Shown here one piece after another: positions 37,508 to 56,506 of a stretch of 64,000 bases of DNA. Position 1 is the first letter of the stretch. Every line of letters starts with the position of its first letter. Origin of the DNA: Ascaris suum (lineage: Eukaryota > Nematoda > Chromadorea > Rhabditida > Ascarididae). A program made the translations under genes and the position numbers. The notes beneath the pieces are model-generated. The model had not been told where the DNA came from, did no database searches, and saw only the letters and a list, made by a program, of their open reading frames with translations. The stretch lies in contig CM024168.1 in NCBI GenBank assembly GCA_013433145.1, forward strand, positions 4,596,184 to 4,660,183, written 5' to 3'.

Positions 37508-38543
37508 GTACAGCGTTTTTTCTTCTTGAAGGTGCTAACTGAAAGGAAGTGGACGTTCGCGAGGTGCTATGATATTATATAGTTTGGATGGTATTCATGC
37601 GATGACGGAGTAACTGTCAAAAAATCAGTTATGTGGAGAGCATTTAGTATGAAACTAGATAAGGGCGATGGGAAATGTTGTTTTCCTAATATGGGCACAA
37701 ATGAAAGGAGATGTTTGAGTGCAATAGGTTTGAGTAATGGGAAATTTGGGTACATAAAGAAGTTAATAAGTTTGCCGTATCTTCCTATGTTCAGTCTTCT
37801 TTCGCTGCAAGCTCCCTCTTCACCACTTGAGCATAGTTCCTCTTTGAACAGTTCGAGAGATGGAAGCCTGAAGTGTACCAACGAAAGGAAACTGTGGTAG
37901 TAATTTCGCCTTTCATGAGAATGAGAAGAACTACTGAATTTGGTGCTTAACATGTACACTGGCTACATGAATCCATTTATTTTTTTACTTACATGAAAAA
38001 TGATTGCCTCACATCCGCGTTGCTGCTAAAATCATTTCTTGCATATTGCTCACATCATTTACCACGCGCACAATCGTTACTAAGAGAGAGAGAAGGTTTT
38101 GAACCTACAACAAAGTCCTAATTTCCATTTCCCTTTTTATGAGTTTTCCTGCATGCGATTGGTTTCCACACTCTATTCTGATTCGTGTTGTGTGACTCTG
38201 CCAATTGCTGTAAACGTCTGGAGGCGATTTCGTGTCGTTGGTTACGTGCCTAAGTGCTAGTTTCATATCATAAACTACTACTACCATATAGATAAATTTG
38301 GTGGACGCTTCTCGCATGTCTTCCTAAGAGGGCATTCTTCTTCTTGCATTCATTACGATTCATTACAAGTTATTATTATTATTATTGTTAACTGTTGAAG
38401 GCGTTTTAAAATTCACAAGGCCAACTCGTCTTTCCCCTCATCGGATGGAATTCGAAGAAGTCCGTCGAGTTTCGTAAGACAGTGCATTATCATGCCTTTT
38501 GTCATTTTTTGCACATATTTCATTAGTTGGTTGCCTGGTGAGC

Positions 38544-38820
38544 TTAAATACTAATGCGCATATCGTGCCAGCTTCTCTGACAAGCTTTTCTAGCTGCTTT
38601 GAACGCTAAGGCAATACGTTGGTCTCGCACGTTGTTGAAATGCAGAAGAGCAGATATCAGTCTCTCAGTGGCGCGTAGCCACTGGTATTCATCCTGTTTC
38701 GCCGGCAGAACGATTGCATTGAAAACATTTGATCTCATGTCGAACCGAAATTTAAACGGAGGCAAAAGCGGCGCAGTAGAGGCATTGAAATGTTCGTGTC
38801 CTTAAATAGCCAAAAATAAA
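38544..38820 (-). mobile_element. RTE-type LINE reverse-transcriptase remnant
   Basis: The minus-strand frame includes DMRSNVFNAIVLPA directly followed by KQDEYQWLRATERLISALL. In RTE reverse transcriptases these are the two sides of a VLPAxxYxSExW..KQDE..xxxxER block. About a dozen residues between LPA and KQDE are missing, so this is a decayed, internally deleted copy ending in a stop at 38544. Confidence 0.55.
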
Positions 38821-38999
38821 AAATACTTCATAGCGGACGCCATCGAGTACATGACATTTTGAGCCTTTATTCCTAGAACGATCAATGACCGTTTCACCTA
38901 TCTACCACTCTTCGGGTATCCTGTAAAAGTTACCTGGTCAGATCGGTTCGGTCGCTTCATTTTAGACCACCAGTTACTTCAATTGTTGTTAGTGAAGGG

Positions 39000-43424
<4,425 letters not shown>

Positions 43425-44864
43425 TGACGCAGTTATCTTGAAATTTCTAGGGAAGTTTTCGTTGCCAGCATCCAACAACTTGCGTGCATGCCATCTTAAT
43501 ATCAGCTAAAACAAAGCGGTCCTCAGAAATAATGTAATCCAACACTCCCTTCGAACTAGTTGACGTGATGCGTTTTGCTAGCGTCACTGTTTTCTTTAGC
43601 TACCAGTCGTTCATTATATGACTTTTTCGTTCTGTGCCTTGCGTGGGACATAACGGGGAATTATACATCGTGCATATGGATGTATGATAAAAATGGAGCT
43701 TAACTTTAATCTCTGAATTCTTACAGAAGCCAGCGGCTCATGCATTCTCGACGCGAGTTTCTTCTAATATCTCGTTTAACAGCAGAGTTATGTAAATCAC
43801 GAAGTAGTGCAGCCCGTTGCAACCGCGTTCCTGTTATGAGGAATGTTGGAATTCCTGTTGGCTCTGGTCATTTCTTACGCATTTGGTCATCATCGTGTCC
43901 ACTTTCTCTAGGCCATTAGTAGTACGTTTCGGCATGATAAATTAAGCATAGCTGCTGAACCTACGGTCATTTCTCTTCTTCTTGCCGAATCTTCCCATAC
44001 CAATGAAACAATATTCTCTCTCTTGAAATTTTCAGCCAATTTTCTTGAAATTGTGCGCACATATTTTTATGCTCTGTTTAAGACGTTATTGTACTATGAA
44101 TAAAATAGAAGTATCGATTACGTTGAGTAGAATTTAATGAGGTGGAAAATCATTGAAGCAAGTTTTTCATAGACGTTCATGGGATCACCTAAGTTGATTC
44201 ACAATTTTAATGCATAAAGAATGCTGTGAGCACATTGAACAAGTGGAAGATCGGCTAGACGAATAAGCGGCGTGATGAGAGACACATACAACACAATACG
44301 AAGACAGTTTTACTTCATTGTCAAATGAGACGATCAAATTGTGTCATCGAGAAGGAGCACAGACGCAATTTGCTATTCCGAAGCGCCATGCTCATTTTTC
44401 TAGGATGGCGCTAGTTGGCCATCCTCTCCTTGCGCATTATGACGCCTTCCTCCAAATACAGCCGAGCGCCGCATAGCAACACCAATGCGATCGCTGCGAC
44501 AAATTTGTTCGCATTTTTCACTTTATAAATAAACTGCGAAAATTTCACACAATAAACGCGATAAATAACGATTGCTTTTTACGTTTTCTCTAATCATTCT
44601 TCTAATTTTTATCTCTTATGTAAAATGCGTTCACAAATTTCACTGATTTGACGTTGTGTCTATAGTTGTGTATACTTATGTATCTATTATGTAGGTAGTT
44701 TCAATTTTAAAACAGCTGAAGCTAAAGTTGCAAAATTTTGTGTTTTTATACCCAAACCATAGATGATCAACGGCAAGCTTTTTCGACGCCGACATATTAA
44801 ATTCGAAATGTGTTATAAGCATTTTAAAGTGCCTAAAAACTTCTATGCATCTTATGAGGCATTT

Positions 44865-45047
44865 TTAAGGTAGGCCGGTGGGTTCTTGGTAGGTGATGGC
44901 ATGAGTAAGGCTAAGAAGCGCATATTGTGCCAACTCTTCCGATGTGCTTTTCCACTTATTTGCATCTGGGTTCAATTGGTTGGTTAATAGGTGGATGCAC
45001 AATGCACTTGTCGTTGCAAGTTTCCCTACAAAGTATTTCCGTTTGCA
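44865..45047 (-). CDS. candidate terminal exon, minus strand
   Basis: After a very strong minus-strand acceptor TCTCATTTTCAG, 60 codons lead to a stop: CKRKYFVGKLATTSALCIHL then LTNQLNPDANKWKSTSEELA and QYALLSLTHAITYQEPTGLP. Helical, well composed, phase 0 at entry. A second frame (QTEILCRETCNDKCIVHPP) is open for only half the length. Not recognised. Confidence 0.4.
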   Translation of the reverse strand, partial: CKRKYFVGKLATTSALCIHLLTNQLNPDANKWKSTSEELAQYALLSLTHAITYQEPTGLP

Positions 45048-45195
45048 CTGAAAATGAGAGACTTCAGTGGAGACTGAGGCACCAATATTGACATAACTTT
45101 TATTTCTTAGCGATTGGCGCAGCAATAGTGGAAATAACCAGTAAGTGAATTACACTTCAGTTCACTGAAAAACTCAATTTGGAGTTCTCGCTTAC

Positions 45196-45231
45196 CGGCT
45201 GACTTCTACAGATAAACGTGCTGAATGACCT
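45196..45231 (-). CDS. candidate small exon upstream of 44865-45047
   Basis: Twelve codons (RSFSTFICRSQP) between minus-strand acceptor TTTATCTGCAG and strong donor CAGCCG/GTAAGC. Phase 0 on both sides, compatible with the terminal exon. Confidence 0.3.
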
Positions 45232-47075
45232 CTGCAGATAAATGTACTGTATAGCTGTAATAATTGCTAGAGTAATCCTTCTTATAAGACGCATAGTGAC
45301 GGATGTCGGCTGATAGCAATGTTTGATAAAGGTGGATGTAAGAAGCACAAATATCAAGACTTTTATTTGACGTTTGGGTATCTTACTCTATAATCTAGTG
45401 CTCATTGAGCGATGTTATGCTCCAGACGATGGCGTTAAACTCTGAAATATCGAGTATAAAATTGTCTATATCCGCGTTTTTGGTGTTCAACTTCAGCAAC
45501 CATTACTATCACCAGCCACTGTAATATTTGGTGATTTCGACAACTATTGGATGGCAGATTTTTTGATAACTTGCATCTTATTTTGCGGAAAGCTTCGCGT
45601 CCATCTACTTGGTTGATCGATAGACGAAGTCGAAGAAAAAATTCTACGTGGAGGAGAAAGAAAATGCATGTGAGTTGTAAGGGATAGTGTGGAAAACAAG
45701 AGCGCGCATTTACAACATCAGTTTGCCAAAATTTCTTAGTTGTGAAAGTTTCTTTAGCAATAACTGATTATATTAAATAAGTGCTTCAAATTGTAGCGTG
45801 CATTATGCGTAAAAATGCAGCGGGCGGATTGGAAGCGATATTTTCTTTCCTGAAATTCCCACACTAATCAACAGGTGAAAAGTTATATTCAGATGCTATA
45901 CCTATACTTAGAGATGAAAATATATAAAAAAGAGCATAAAAATATGAAAACAATAAAAAAAAACTCACAGACTAGAAAAAAGAGGGAGATTGAGAACATG
46001 AAATCAACAGGTATGAAGGTACTCGGGAAAGGGTAATATTATATGTACTTTTGTTTTCGGATGAATTTTGAGGAACAAGTTTGTTTAAAATGTTCAAATG
46101 GATAAGCGAAAAGTACAAAAGTTGAACTAGAGGAGCTGATACGGTATGAAGCTGTTGCATCTGCGCTCATGAGACCAACAGCTTCAATGATTGTTACCAA
46201 ATAATGAAACATGCTTAATTATGCAACAGTTCACTGAAATACACGGCTTTTCGTTCAAGTCTGCAAAAGATTTTTTGATCCCACCGACTGTAAAATACGA
46301 CCTGAATAGTGTGAAATGGACCTAACTAATTGGTGAAACTGTGCGTTTTGTATGTTTAAGTTAGTGCTTTCAAAATCTATGCACCAACTCAGAATTTGGT
46401 ACAGGAGGTCATATAAGGGCACTGAACGATGTGGAGTATATCAAAAAGTGATGCCGTCGCGTCAGTTTTTTGTTATGATGTTGTACTTGTACTTCCTCTT
46501 CAAAGGTGGTGCAATTCTCTACTTGAACTCCTTTTCAAAAGCCAAACGCAGTGTACCTATACTATATTTATGGCCATAAATTTGATACCATACTACAAAA
46601 GGCGTCTTTGCCCAAAAAGTACAACACTTATATCTATATTGTATTTTCAGTACTTAGGATTTTTTGGTATGCATAAGGAAGGAAGTAGAGATTACTTTAT
46701 TAATCTGAGAGTCTTCGCAATACGTCTCCCTTCATTCCAATTCTTCAAGAAAAAGTGCTCCGTCAATTGCCTCCTTTACGCAAATACAGCCGTCGATGGT
46801 GCAACAGTACTCCCAGGCATCACTTAATTTACACTGGACTTTGCATAAACATGTTCATTCGCTAGCTGTATTTTGTGAATTTCTGTATGACCTCAATGTG
46901 TCGGCTTCTATGAGGCATTTGCTTACATTTAGATTGTCTACCAGTGCAAGCTTCAGAGTGTCTGTCTATGCCAGCTTTAGACTGTTTGCCAGTTCTGTTG
47001 CGCTCTATGACCTATGTAGCGAAGTCTTTGCGGAATTTACGCATCAAGCCTTATCACTTAGTCTATCTCTTTCAG

Positions 47076-47168
47076 GTCATCTACTTCATCCTCATTGGAC
47101 TCAAAAATATCACCCACTCGGCTGGTACATTTATTGCCACCTTGTCGTATAAGAAAATGTCGATCTGA
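47076..47168 (+). CDS. candidate exon with membrane segment
   Basis: Acceptor CTATCTCTTTCAG. One frame reads VIYFILIGLKNITHSAGTF, a possible membrane span with C-ending codons. A serine-rich frame (SSTSSSLDSKISPTRLVHLL) is also open and extends to 47271. Weak donor GCTG/GTACAT at 47124. Unrecognised. Confidence 0.25.
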   Translation, partial: VIYFILIGLKNITHSAGTFIATLSYKKMSI

Positions 47169-47334
47169 ACTAATTACATTCGTTTCTTTTTTGCAGTCTG
47201 TTTCTTCGGAAAGCGGAGCGCCTCGTATATTTTTCGAAAGCCTATATCACGTTCTGGATGATTGAGTGACCACTCTGCATACTGGCGATTCATCCATGCC
47301 GTGCCGTTCAAGAATTTCAGGTAAACTTACTTAC

Positions 47335-47538
47335 CTGTCTGCTCATCGTGAGCTCTTCCAGTTCAATAACGCGTTTTTGAGAGATCCGCTTGAAGGACCA
47401 TAGCCGCAATAAAAGAACCTTTGATATGACTTTGGTTCCGAATAGCAACAGCGACCAACTTCTTTTTCGTCGCTTTCTCGTCTGCTCCATTCTCCCCTTA
47501 ATTGTTTCCAACAAGTGTCGAGAAGAGACTAAAACCAT
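47335..47538 (-). CDS. candidate exon, coiled-coil-like, strand ambiguous
   Basis: The minus frame ends at a perfect donor GACAG/GTAAGTAAG and reads ISQKRVIELEELTMSRQ at its 3' end, after a basic stretch. On the plus strand the same DNA offers acceptor AATTTCAG at 47320 and KLTYLSAHRELFQFNNAFLR. Confidence 0.25.
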
Positions 47539-50329
47539 GCTCGAGAATTTGAAAGAAAGAATCGTGGGTTCAGCACAACCGAAAATTGGTGCAACTAATG
47601 GCTGAGGAAGATTTTATGAAACATATTCTGCGGCGTTAGCAGATTTTGGAGAGCCTTTATGCAGGTTTCCTTTCCGCGTAATTCTGGTCTCCTTTTCTTG
47701 ACTTCTTCTATGAGTCTTGAAGTATTGCTGACTACTCACATTGCTTCATCGCGTGCTTCTGATAGCTGAGTGATTTCCTCTGATTCCCATGTTCAGCTTC
47801 GCATCAAGCGTTCAAACGTTTGACAGCATATGAATACTCGTGTGAAGACTCATTAACTCAAACCCGTCACATTTGTGGCAGTTGCAGCCGCCATGAATCA
47901 TTACGTAAAATAGCCATGCCAAAAGCGATAAGACACGACTTTCACACTGTTGCTCTTTAACTTGAGTTCAGTCATTTCCTACAGATCTGGCGATAGAGGA
48001 TATAAAACACTGAAAACAAGGCAGTACGCTCGGGAAAAAGCAGACATCAATGTCATTTGTCGCATTTTGTCCAACACACTCATCTGCGTTTATTTTTCAT
48101 GCACATGCAACTTTGATTGATCTTCTTATTCAGAAGTTGCTGTTTAAAAGACAGTCATTCAGAGCAGGATTTATGTGAAGCATAAAATGAAACAACTAAG
48201 CTTTATGTATTTCATTTCCAGTGAAACTGCGTACGGGTGGAAAATATAAATAATGTGGAGATTACCCTTCCATAATGCTCAATGATTTCAATGAGAAAAA
48301 CCACAAATACTTTAGAAATTTCTACGAACAAATTTTTCGCATTCTGAGCGAATTTACATAAAAGGAGCGAGACGAGATGAAAACTGAAAAAGAAGAAATG
48401 AATCAAGTGCCTTTGAAGCAGAGAAATTATAAGGCAAATTGATGAATAGAAATAATAAGAACATTAGTGTCAGTGAAGATCTAGAACGGAAAATTCAGCT
48501 CTTCGTTTTCAAAAACATACTCTATCAACCCTCAAACTGGCTGTGAAGAAGTCCAATTAGTTTTAATTTGAGAATTTAGAAAAAATTGAAGCAAGTCTCA
48601 GATATAATTACAATAAGAAAGCGATACATTGTACTTGCAATTGTCCCCGACAATTGGCACAGTGTTCTGCTTGTAAGAGCCACTCTTCAAAGATTTGGCT
48701 ATAGACGAATATTGTATTTACATCTTCAAATTGGATGCACTAGTGTATTGTACTTGGCATTAGCACAGATGCAGTGCAAAAAGTAGGATAATTTTTGCTA
48801 ATAGCAGTTCTTCTTGCAGGAAGGGAATGAGCGCATAGGCGTTCTAGTTTTATTGAAGTTACAAGCATCCTTTCGATTGGAGGCCGTGTAATATCAGCAG
48901 AAGTTTTGCATAATGTCGTTCAAAAGTGAAAATTTTCTGAGTGAAATTTTTCTTCCATTGCTTTTGACTTGAGCATTACTCGCAAAAAGTGCATTAAACT
49001 TGTCTACTTTACTTCGATAGGTGGAAATTTGCTGCTTTTCGAGAATATTTTGTCTTTATTTGATGTCTCACATCTGCTTTGTTTTCCGAAATACAGCTGT
49101 GACCATATCCATAAAATATCGTAGCAGTGGTTTCAGTGATTCTCGAGTTTTAATTGCCCCTATATAGGCGCGTATATGCTCCCTCACAAATAGAGATTTC
49201 CTGTGTTCTGTAACTACGAATAAGAACAAGACGTTATCCAATATGTTTACCCAATTAGGCCGACCTGCCGTGCAGCCCGCATAGGTTGCAGAAAAAATTT
49301 GACCTGCAAATTGGGTGGGAAATGTGCCTAGGAGGTTATTACTCGGCACATCAAAAGTTTAAAAACCAAGGCCGACAGACACGCATAGAGAAACAATAAC
49401 AAGGTGCACATAGGCGTGGCATCGCAATGTATGCATGCACGCACTAAACATTACTGTACCAATGGGGCCCTCCGAGGTGGGGAAGCTTCTCATACCCGTG
49501 GATTTGTCGTGGGGGTTTTGTATTTCGAAAATCCCACTTAAAGGTGATGGATACTTGGAGGCTCTGCTTGGGTCCCCGAAGATGAACACAGAGTTAGAAA
49601 ACGATTGCACATCATAACTACTCTCATGCCTTGACATTGCTAAATGCGTGTGGGTAGTTATGATACAGAGACCTATAATTTGAGGCATTTTTGAGTCGCC
49701 GTTGTTTTTGCATATAACTGTAACATTTGCAATTTCCGTTCCTCAGAGTGTTTTCCTGTTAAAATGATACAGTTCGAAATAGAACACAGTTCTGATGCGA
49801 TCAACTTTTTATCAACTTCAGCGTCAAACTCTCATACTTTGTTTGATTGCTTATGAGTAAACTTCCTTACAAAATATCGATGTTCACCTCGTCTAGCTTC
49901 ATCCCATCCCATGTTCCGTTATGTTTTCTGCTTTGTCCATCATATCCGGGTATCCTCTTTTGCAGTAAATTGTTGCTGCTGTACTACTAGCGCCTATGCG
50001 TCGCACTTCCCTTCAGCCTACCTTGTTCGAACACAATGCTTCTTGGGGTTTCCTCGTGTTCTTGCCACTATGTGGAGTTTTTCAGCTTGCGATGGAAAAA
50101 TTCGGTTTTTCAATAACTCCCACAGGGATGAGGGATCCTGAGGAGCTCCCATGCCCCAGGCGTAGAGTTTGACTTCAGTCCCCCTCCCCCTCTCCACGGC
50201 AGGTAAGGGAAATTTCAGCGTTGGGGCCTCCGCTGGTGGGAATCAATGAACCATCTTCATGCGAGGCCCTCGTGAGAAAGGTCCTCGCCGACGAGATAAC
50301 GAAGACGTTTGTGCACACAGTATGCTCTC

Positions 50330-50540
50330 ACCGTATCTGAGTATACCCATATGTACATGTACGCGCACGCAAACCTGATATCGCAATGTCTTCGCGCAAA
50401 CAAGTACATACGTGCGTGCGCACGGACATGAAATCGGAATGTTGAGCACGTAAAAACACAGTTGCGTGCGCATAAGCAGCACACAATAGTCGTCACGCAT
50501 CGGCGCACAAACAGGATATCGTTATGTCCCAATCTTTGTA
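50330..50540. repeat. imperfect GCGCAC-rich repeats
   Basis: Three diverged blocks of the form CGCAC...A.ATCG.AATGT occur near 50360, 50417 and 50502 within CA/CG-rich sequence. Spacing is irregular (about 56 and 84 bp). Confidence 0.4.
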
Positions 50541-50694
50541 TGCATATGTATGAAAGTTGTACAAAGCACATAAAATAGCTCAGAAAAGACGAACAAAAGA
50601 GGGAAGAAGTGAAAAAATGCCGCGGTATTCATCGAAATGAATCAGCTACAATTGTTGTCAGTTATGGGTCGATTGATTTTACATTTGAGTTCGA

Positions 50695-51057
50695 TTGCTT
50701 CTCATCTATGTCCATATACAATGCTCACCAAGTTCTGAAGGTGTGGAAGTAGAGAGGGCAGCCTATTTGATGGGATTCAAGGGAAGGGCGAGGAAATGGC
50801 CGTCAGCATTTAAAAATGTGCTACAGATCAGAAACTGTTCTATTTCGTCCGAAGTGAGATTAGTATATTACAGTGCTGATGACTGTATAGAATGGATAGA
50901 TGGGCGACGTATACGGGGATCGGATACGGGCGACCTTTCACATCTGATATACGAAATGGCAAAATATTTCCGCATTTTTATTGTCCCCGAAGACTCAGCT
51001 GCTCAGTCTTTGAGGTTCATTCTTGCCCAGATGTGCCACTTCCACACATCAGTGTGA
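50695..51057 (+). CDS. long frame, possible coding region
   Basis: 120 codons including YLMGFKGRARKWPSAFKNVL and DLSHLIYEMAKYFRIFIVPE. The frame 50892-51260 overlaps it in another register with equal length, so GC content alone may explain both. Unrecognised. Confidence 0.25.
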   Translation: MLLIYVHIQCSPSSEGVEVERAAYLMGFKGRARKWPSAFKNVLQIRNCSISSEVRLVYYSADDCIEWIDGRRIRGSDTGDLSHLIYEMAKYFRIFIVPEDSAAQSLRFILAQMCHFHTSV

Positions 51058-51666
51058 CAGTATTTCTTCTATTCACCTCCTTACGCCTCGTCGTCCCTGC
51101 CAGGATTCACCAAATTATACAGGAGAGGCAGTTCCCTGGTTTCTGTGTATTTTATTCTGCTGCCACAGATTATTGGTTTCGAAAGACGGACGCCATTGAA
51201 ACACCCACGTGGACACGAATGATTAGCCTCGAAAAGATGTCAGAAACCATTGTCACTTAACTAACATCAACAGCTTGAAGCCGCGTCTTTTCTCCACAGT
51301 GAGAAAGCTCATTCCTAGGTGTCACGTCATCACTTCCGCCTTCATTAACTGAGATTCACGCTAGGATGATGACACGTTCCTACTAACCCGCTGAATGCTT
51401 ATATGAACTCTTTTCGCCTTTCATTAGCGACTGACAGCGCTTACACAAGCATGTGAAAAGGGTTATGGCTAAAGAATCGTTATTCAGACACGGGTTGCAA
51501 CATTGAGCTGTGGGCGTGGCATATGGAACAAGCGGTTCATCCGCCACCGTTGTTCGCATACTACTTCCAGCTTTAAATAAGGTCTATTCGTTCGCAATCC
51601 CTTTATGTATTCCAAAGAGGTGGTCGTTTTTCACGTAAATTGCTGGAGGCGGAGGGCATCTCTCAC

Positions 51667-52006
51667 CTATGACGTCGTTCTATTTACTGCTTGTTTATTT
51701 AATCTTAATTCCCTCGAAACCTCTTCACTTAGCTGTAACCTTTGAAAATGGATTGTTGTAGGCCAAGGTTTCAGGGAGGGGACGAGGACTGTATTTTTCT
51801 TTCGCGGTTGAGACGTAGATAGATCGAATGCGGTGTCATGGTTTTGAGCTACAGCCATATGTAAATGCGGTCGACATAGGTGGTAGGAAATTATGAAAGA
51901 GAGCAAACAAAGAGTAGGGATAAGTGCAAGAAGCAACATCGATTCGCAATCGGTCTTTGCTATCGGTTCGAACACACCCATCATATGTACAAATAAGTGC
52001 TCTCTT
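51667..52006 (-). CDS. candidate single-pass membrane protein exon
   Basis: Minus-strand acceptor CTTTTTATCCAG opens 112 codons to a stop. After MMGVFEPIAKTDCE comes a hydrophobic span SMLLLALIPTLCLLSFII, then a basic, serine-rich tail with TSQPRKKNTVLVPSLKPWP. This fits a type I or III single-pass protein with a cytoplasmic tail. Family not recognised. Confidence 0.35.
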
Positions 52007-52307
52007 CTGGATAAAAAGAGGTGGGACTCGTATCCCTTTGCTCCCTGCACTTTCAGTTTTACTTTCCTTCCAGTGCTGAAGATGTTTTAGAGGAAGAAGT
52101 TTTTCTTTATCTTTCCCAGACCTTTGTTTATTTTTGTTGTTTCGGTTGCATCCAAAATTTCTACCAAACTTGGCACATTCTTCCCTTATTTTTGACTCGT
52201 TACTTTATTGGATTTTCTGTTCTGGCAATCTTCCACTCTTGGACCAAAAACTTCCTTCCTACTTTTTTGTCCAGAAACGATCCATCATTTCTGAATAAAA
52301 TTCGCAG

Positions 52308-52571
52308 GTGATTGAATGGTACGCTGCGAGAGATACGCTGAATGATGAAAGCGTTGGCGGTGAAATTACTCGGAATGATTTAATTTGCACTGCTTACAGA
52401 CGTGACCCAATGACTGAAATGAGAAAGGCGCCGAATGCACGAAAAATGCAACTTTTTTGGACGATGTCTTCTATAATAAATGATGGTTTCAAATATTCTC
52501 TGTGTTCACCTGCAAACTATCCACTTCTTTTTGTCACCCATTCACCAAATAATTGCTGCCCATTTCTCTAA
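52308..52571 (+). CDS. candidate exon
   Basis: Strong acceptor AAATTCGCAG. Frame of 87 codons starting VIEWYAARDTLNDESVGGEI and TRNDLICTAYRRDPMTEMRK. Later codons are less convincing and an internal donor is likely. Same strand as the next candidate. Confidence 0.35.
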   Translation: MIEWYAARDTLNDESVGGEITRNDLICTAYRRDPMTEMRKAPNARKMQLFWTMSSIINDGFKYSLCSPANYPLLFVTHSPNNCCPFL

Positions 52572-52953
52572 AAATTCAAAGCTTGTGTCTACTCCTCAAC
52601 TGGACGGTAATGCGTTATTGACGTATAATATGTATTATGTAATGTGGAAGTAAGCTCGTAGGAAAACCTTTTCTTCATGAGCTTCAACCACTTTCGATGA
52701 AAACTTTCGATGCTCTTTATGGTTTCTTGAATTTCCCTATTTCTTGGTAGGAAGCTGATGAAATTCCTTGCTATATGACAAATTGATCAATGTTAAGCTA
52801 TCCGACCATACCAACCATCACATAATAACTTAAGAGCGATTTATTAGTGAAAATATTTTTCGTGCATTCGTCAACAGTTTTCAGGAGCAATGATTTAAAG
52901 CCTCGTTCCCGTGAAAGAGACTTTCCGCTGAGTATTTGCTGCGATGATTTCAG

Positions 52954-53159
52954 TGGAAAATCGTCGCCCGAGGCCTTCGACGCTCTACAGAAAAGATGAC
53001 TCTTCGGATGATAGCTTGCATTCACCAATACGTGATTTCTCATCCAGTGATAGTTCGGTGCCCACTTCAAGCAAAGCGGATGCTGCATTTACTACCATTA
53101 AAGAGTTGGTTCCTTTGAATTTCATAGATTTGCTCAACCATTTCTTTCTTATGTCTGAG
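52954..53159 (+). CDS. candidate exon, serine-rich then helical
   Basis: Acceptor GATGATTTCAG, donor TCTGAG/GTTTTC. 68 codons: ENRRPRPSTLYRKDDSSDDS, LHSPIRDFSSSDSSVPTSS, then AFTTIKELVPLNFIDLLNHF. The first half resembles a disordered phosphorylatable linker (an SPIR and several DSS sites). Unrecognised. Confidence 0.4.
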
Positions 53160-53661
53160 GTTTTCAAGGAATCGATCAGTTTAATTCTCTAAATACCCGA
53201 GAACAAAGTGACCAATATTACTCGAAATTTTCATTGCATTTTTCACTATGATAACGCAGTTGCATTTTTATGCTTAAATACCTATTGCAGCCATTTGATA
53301 TTCGCCCTTGATATAATTTAATTGCGTGAATTTATTATATGTTTACTAATTCATAATTACTAATTTACATAATTTACAATCAACTGCAATTGCTTATCTA
53401 ATTACATGCAATTTGCACATGATTCTTCGCGTGCGTTCAGGTGTATCGTGTCATGTTTTCGCAATTCTCACATTTCTACAGGTTGTTTGCATACGCAAAG
53501 CTAATGTTACGTTAATTATCCCCGAAACATTATTCCCTCAAAAGACGGGAAACTTATTTATATGAATAGCCATTTCGAGTGTAGTACAAGAATTACATTA
53601 TACAATCATAGTTGATAGATGCAATTTCTTTGACGTTCACTTTTAATTGCTTTCATTTCAG

Positions 53662-53834
53662 TGTTCATTTCATTCGATGTAACTAATTGCATGGGTTCAG
53701 CGTTGCAATCTTTTTATTGCGGCCTGAAGATTTCCACACATATTTGCCACGGAGTTGTTTATAACGCAATCTATTACACCAATCGCATTGCACACTTCAT
53801 TCCCAACTGTTGTTTGTGCATTCGCATATACTGC
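53662..53834 (+). CDS. candidate exon, cysteine- and aromatic-rich
   Basis: Excellent acceptor GCTTTCATTTCAG and donor TACTGC/GTAAAT. 57 codons including NCMGSALQSFYCGLKISTHI and AHFIPNCCLCIRIYC. Could be a membrane protein fragment. Unrecognised. Confidence 0.35.
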
Positions 53835-54284
53835 GTAAATGAGAGTCATTCATACGAAATTTTCTTCGCGTAGATTCCAATCGGATAATTAAATGTTTTT
53901 GAGGAAAGAGGAAGCTGAAAATGCACATATAACACGCTATTATTATGTTCATTCGCAAAAGCTAATGCTCATATTCGTGAGGCTGTTCCACCTGAGAATA
54001 CCTCTCAAATTTTCATTCACATTCCTTATACGGACATCTTAAACCTTCTTGCAATTAACAGCGAGCTTTAGTAGCTTAAAGTTTTGAGGACCGTAGTGCT
54101 CATCTGCAATCTAAAGACTGCATTTTCATTTCCGTCGATAACACTGAAAAAACTCTACGAATAAAATTATTCAAAATCTTTTTCGTTCGGCAGCTTCTTT
54201 CGCGTGCTATTATAAAACTCTGGACGTTGAGCTTCTGAATCCATGAAAACCAAGGCTCTGATCATTTTTTGAAGCTTGAAAATG

Positions 54285-56353
<2,069 letters not shown>

Positions 56354-56506
56354 ATGCCTACAGTAGATGTGGCCAAAAACGCAGGTGATCAGGCACAACG
56401 GAAATGCGCACTATGGCAGACAGTCCTCCTGGCATGGTCTTTTGTTATTCCGATCAAGGCATCGTCGTACCCAATCGTCGGTAGTCTGGTTTGTCGCATC
56501 AGTTAG
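56354..56506 (+). CDS. small hydrophobic ORF or first exon
   Basis: ATG just after an acceptor-like TAATTACTACAG, so trans-splicing is possible. 50 codons: MPTVDVAKNAGDQAQRKCAL then WQTVLLAWSFVIPIKASSYP, a signal-peptide-like or membrane segment, ending at a stop. A donor GTCG/GTAGTC inside would leave a phase that fits 57677. Confidence 0.25.
   Translation: MPTVDVAKNAGDQAQRKCALWQTVLLAWSFVIPIKASSYPIVGSLVCRIS

Noticed and set aside
37567..37959. 130-codon minus-strand frame
   Set aside because: Serine/histidine-rich, with no splice sites; the plus strand is equally open.
49359..49688. Frames of 109 (minus) and 60 (plus) codons
   Set aside because: Mutually overlapping, no splice support. 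The DNA looks like an old interspersed repeat, but I cannot confirm that.
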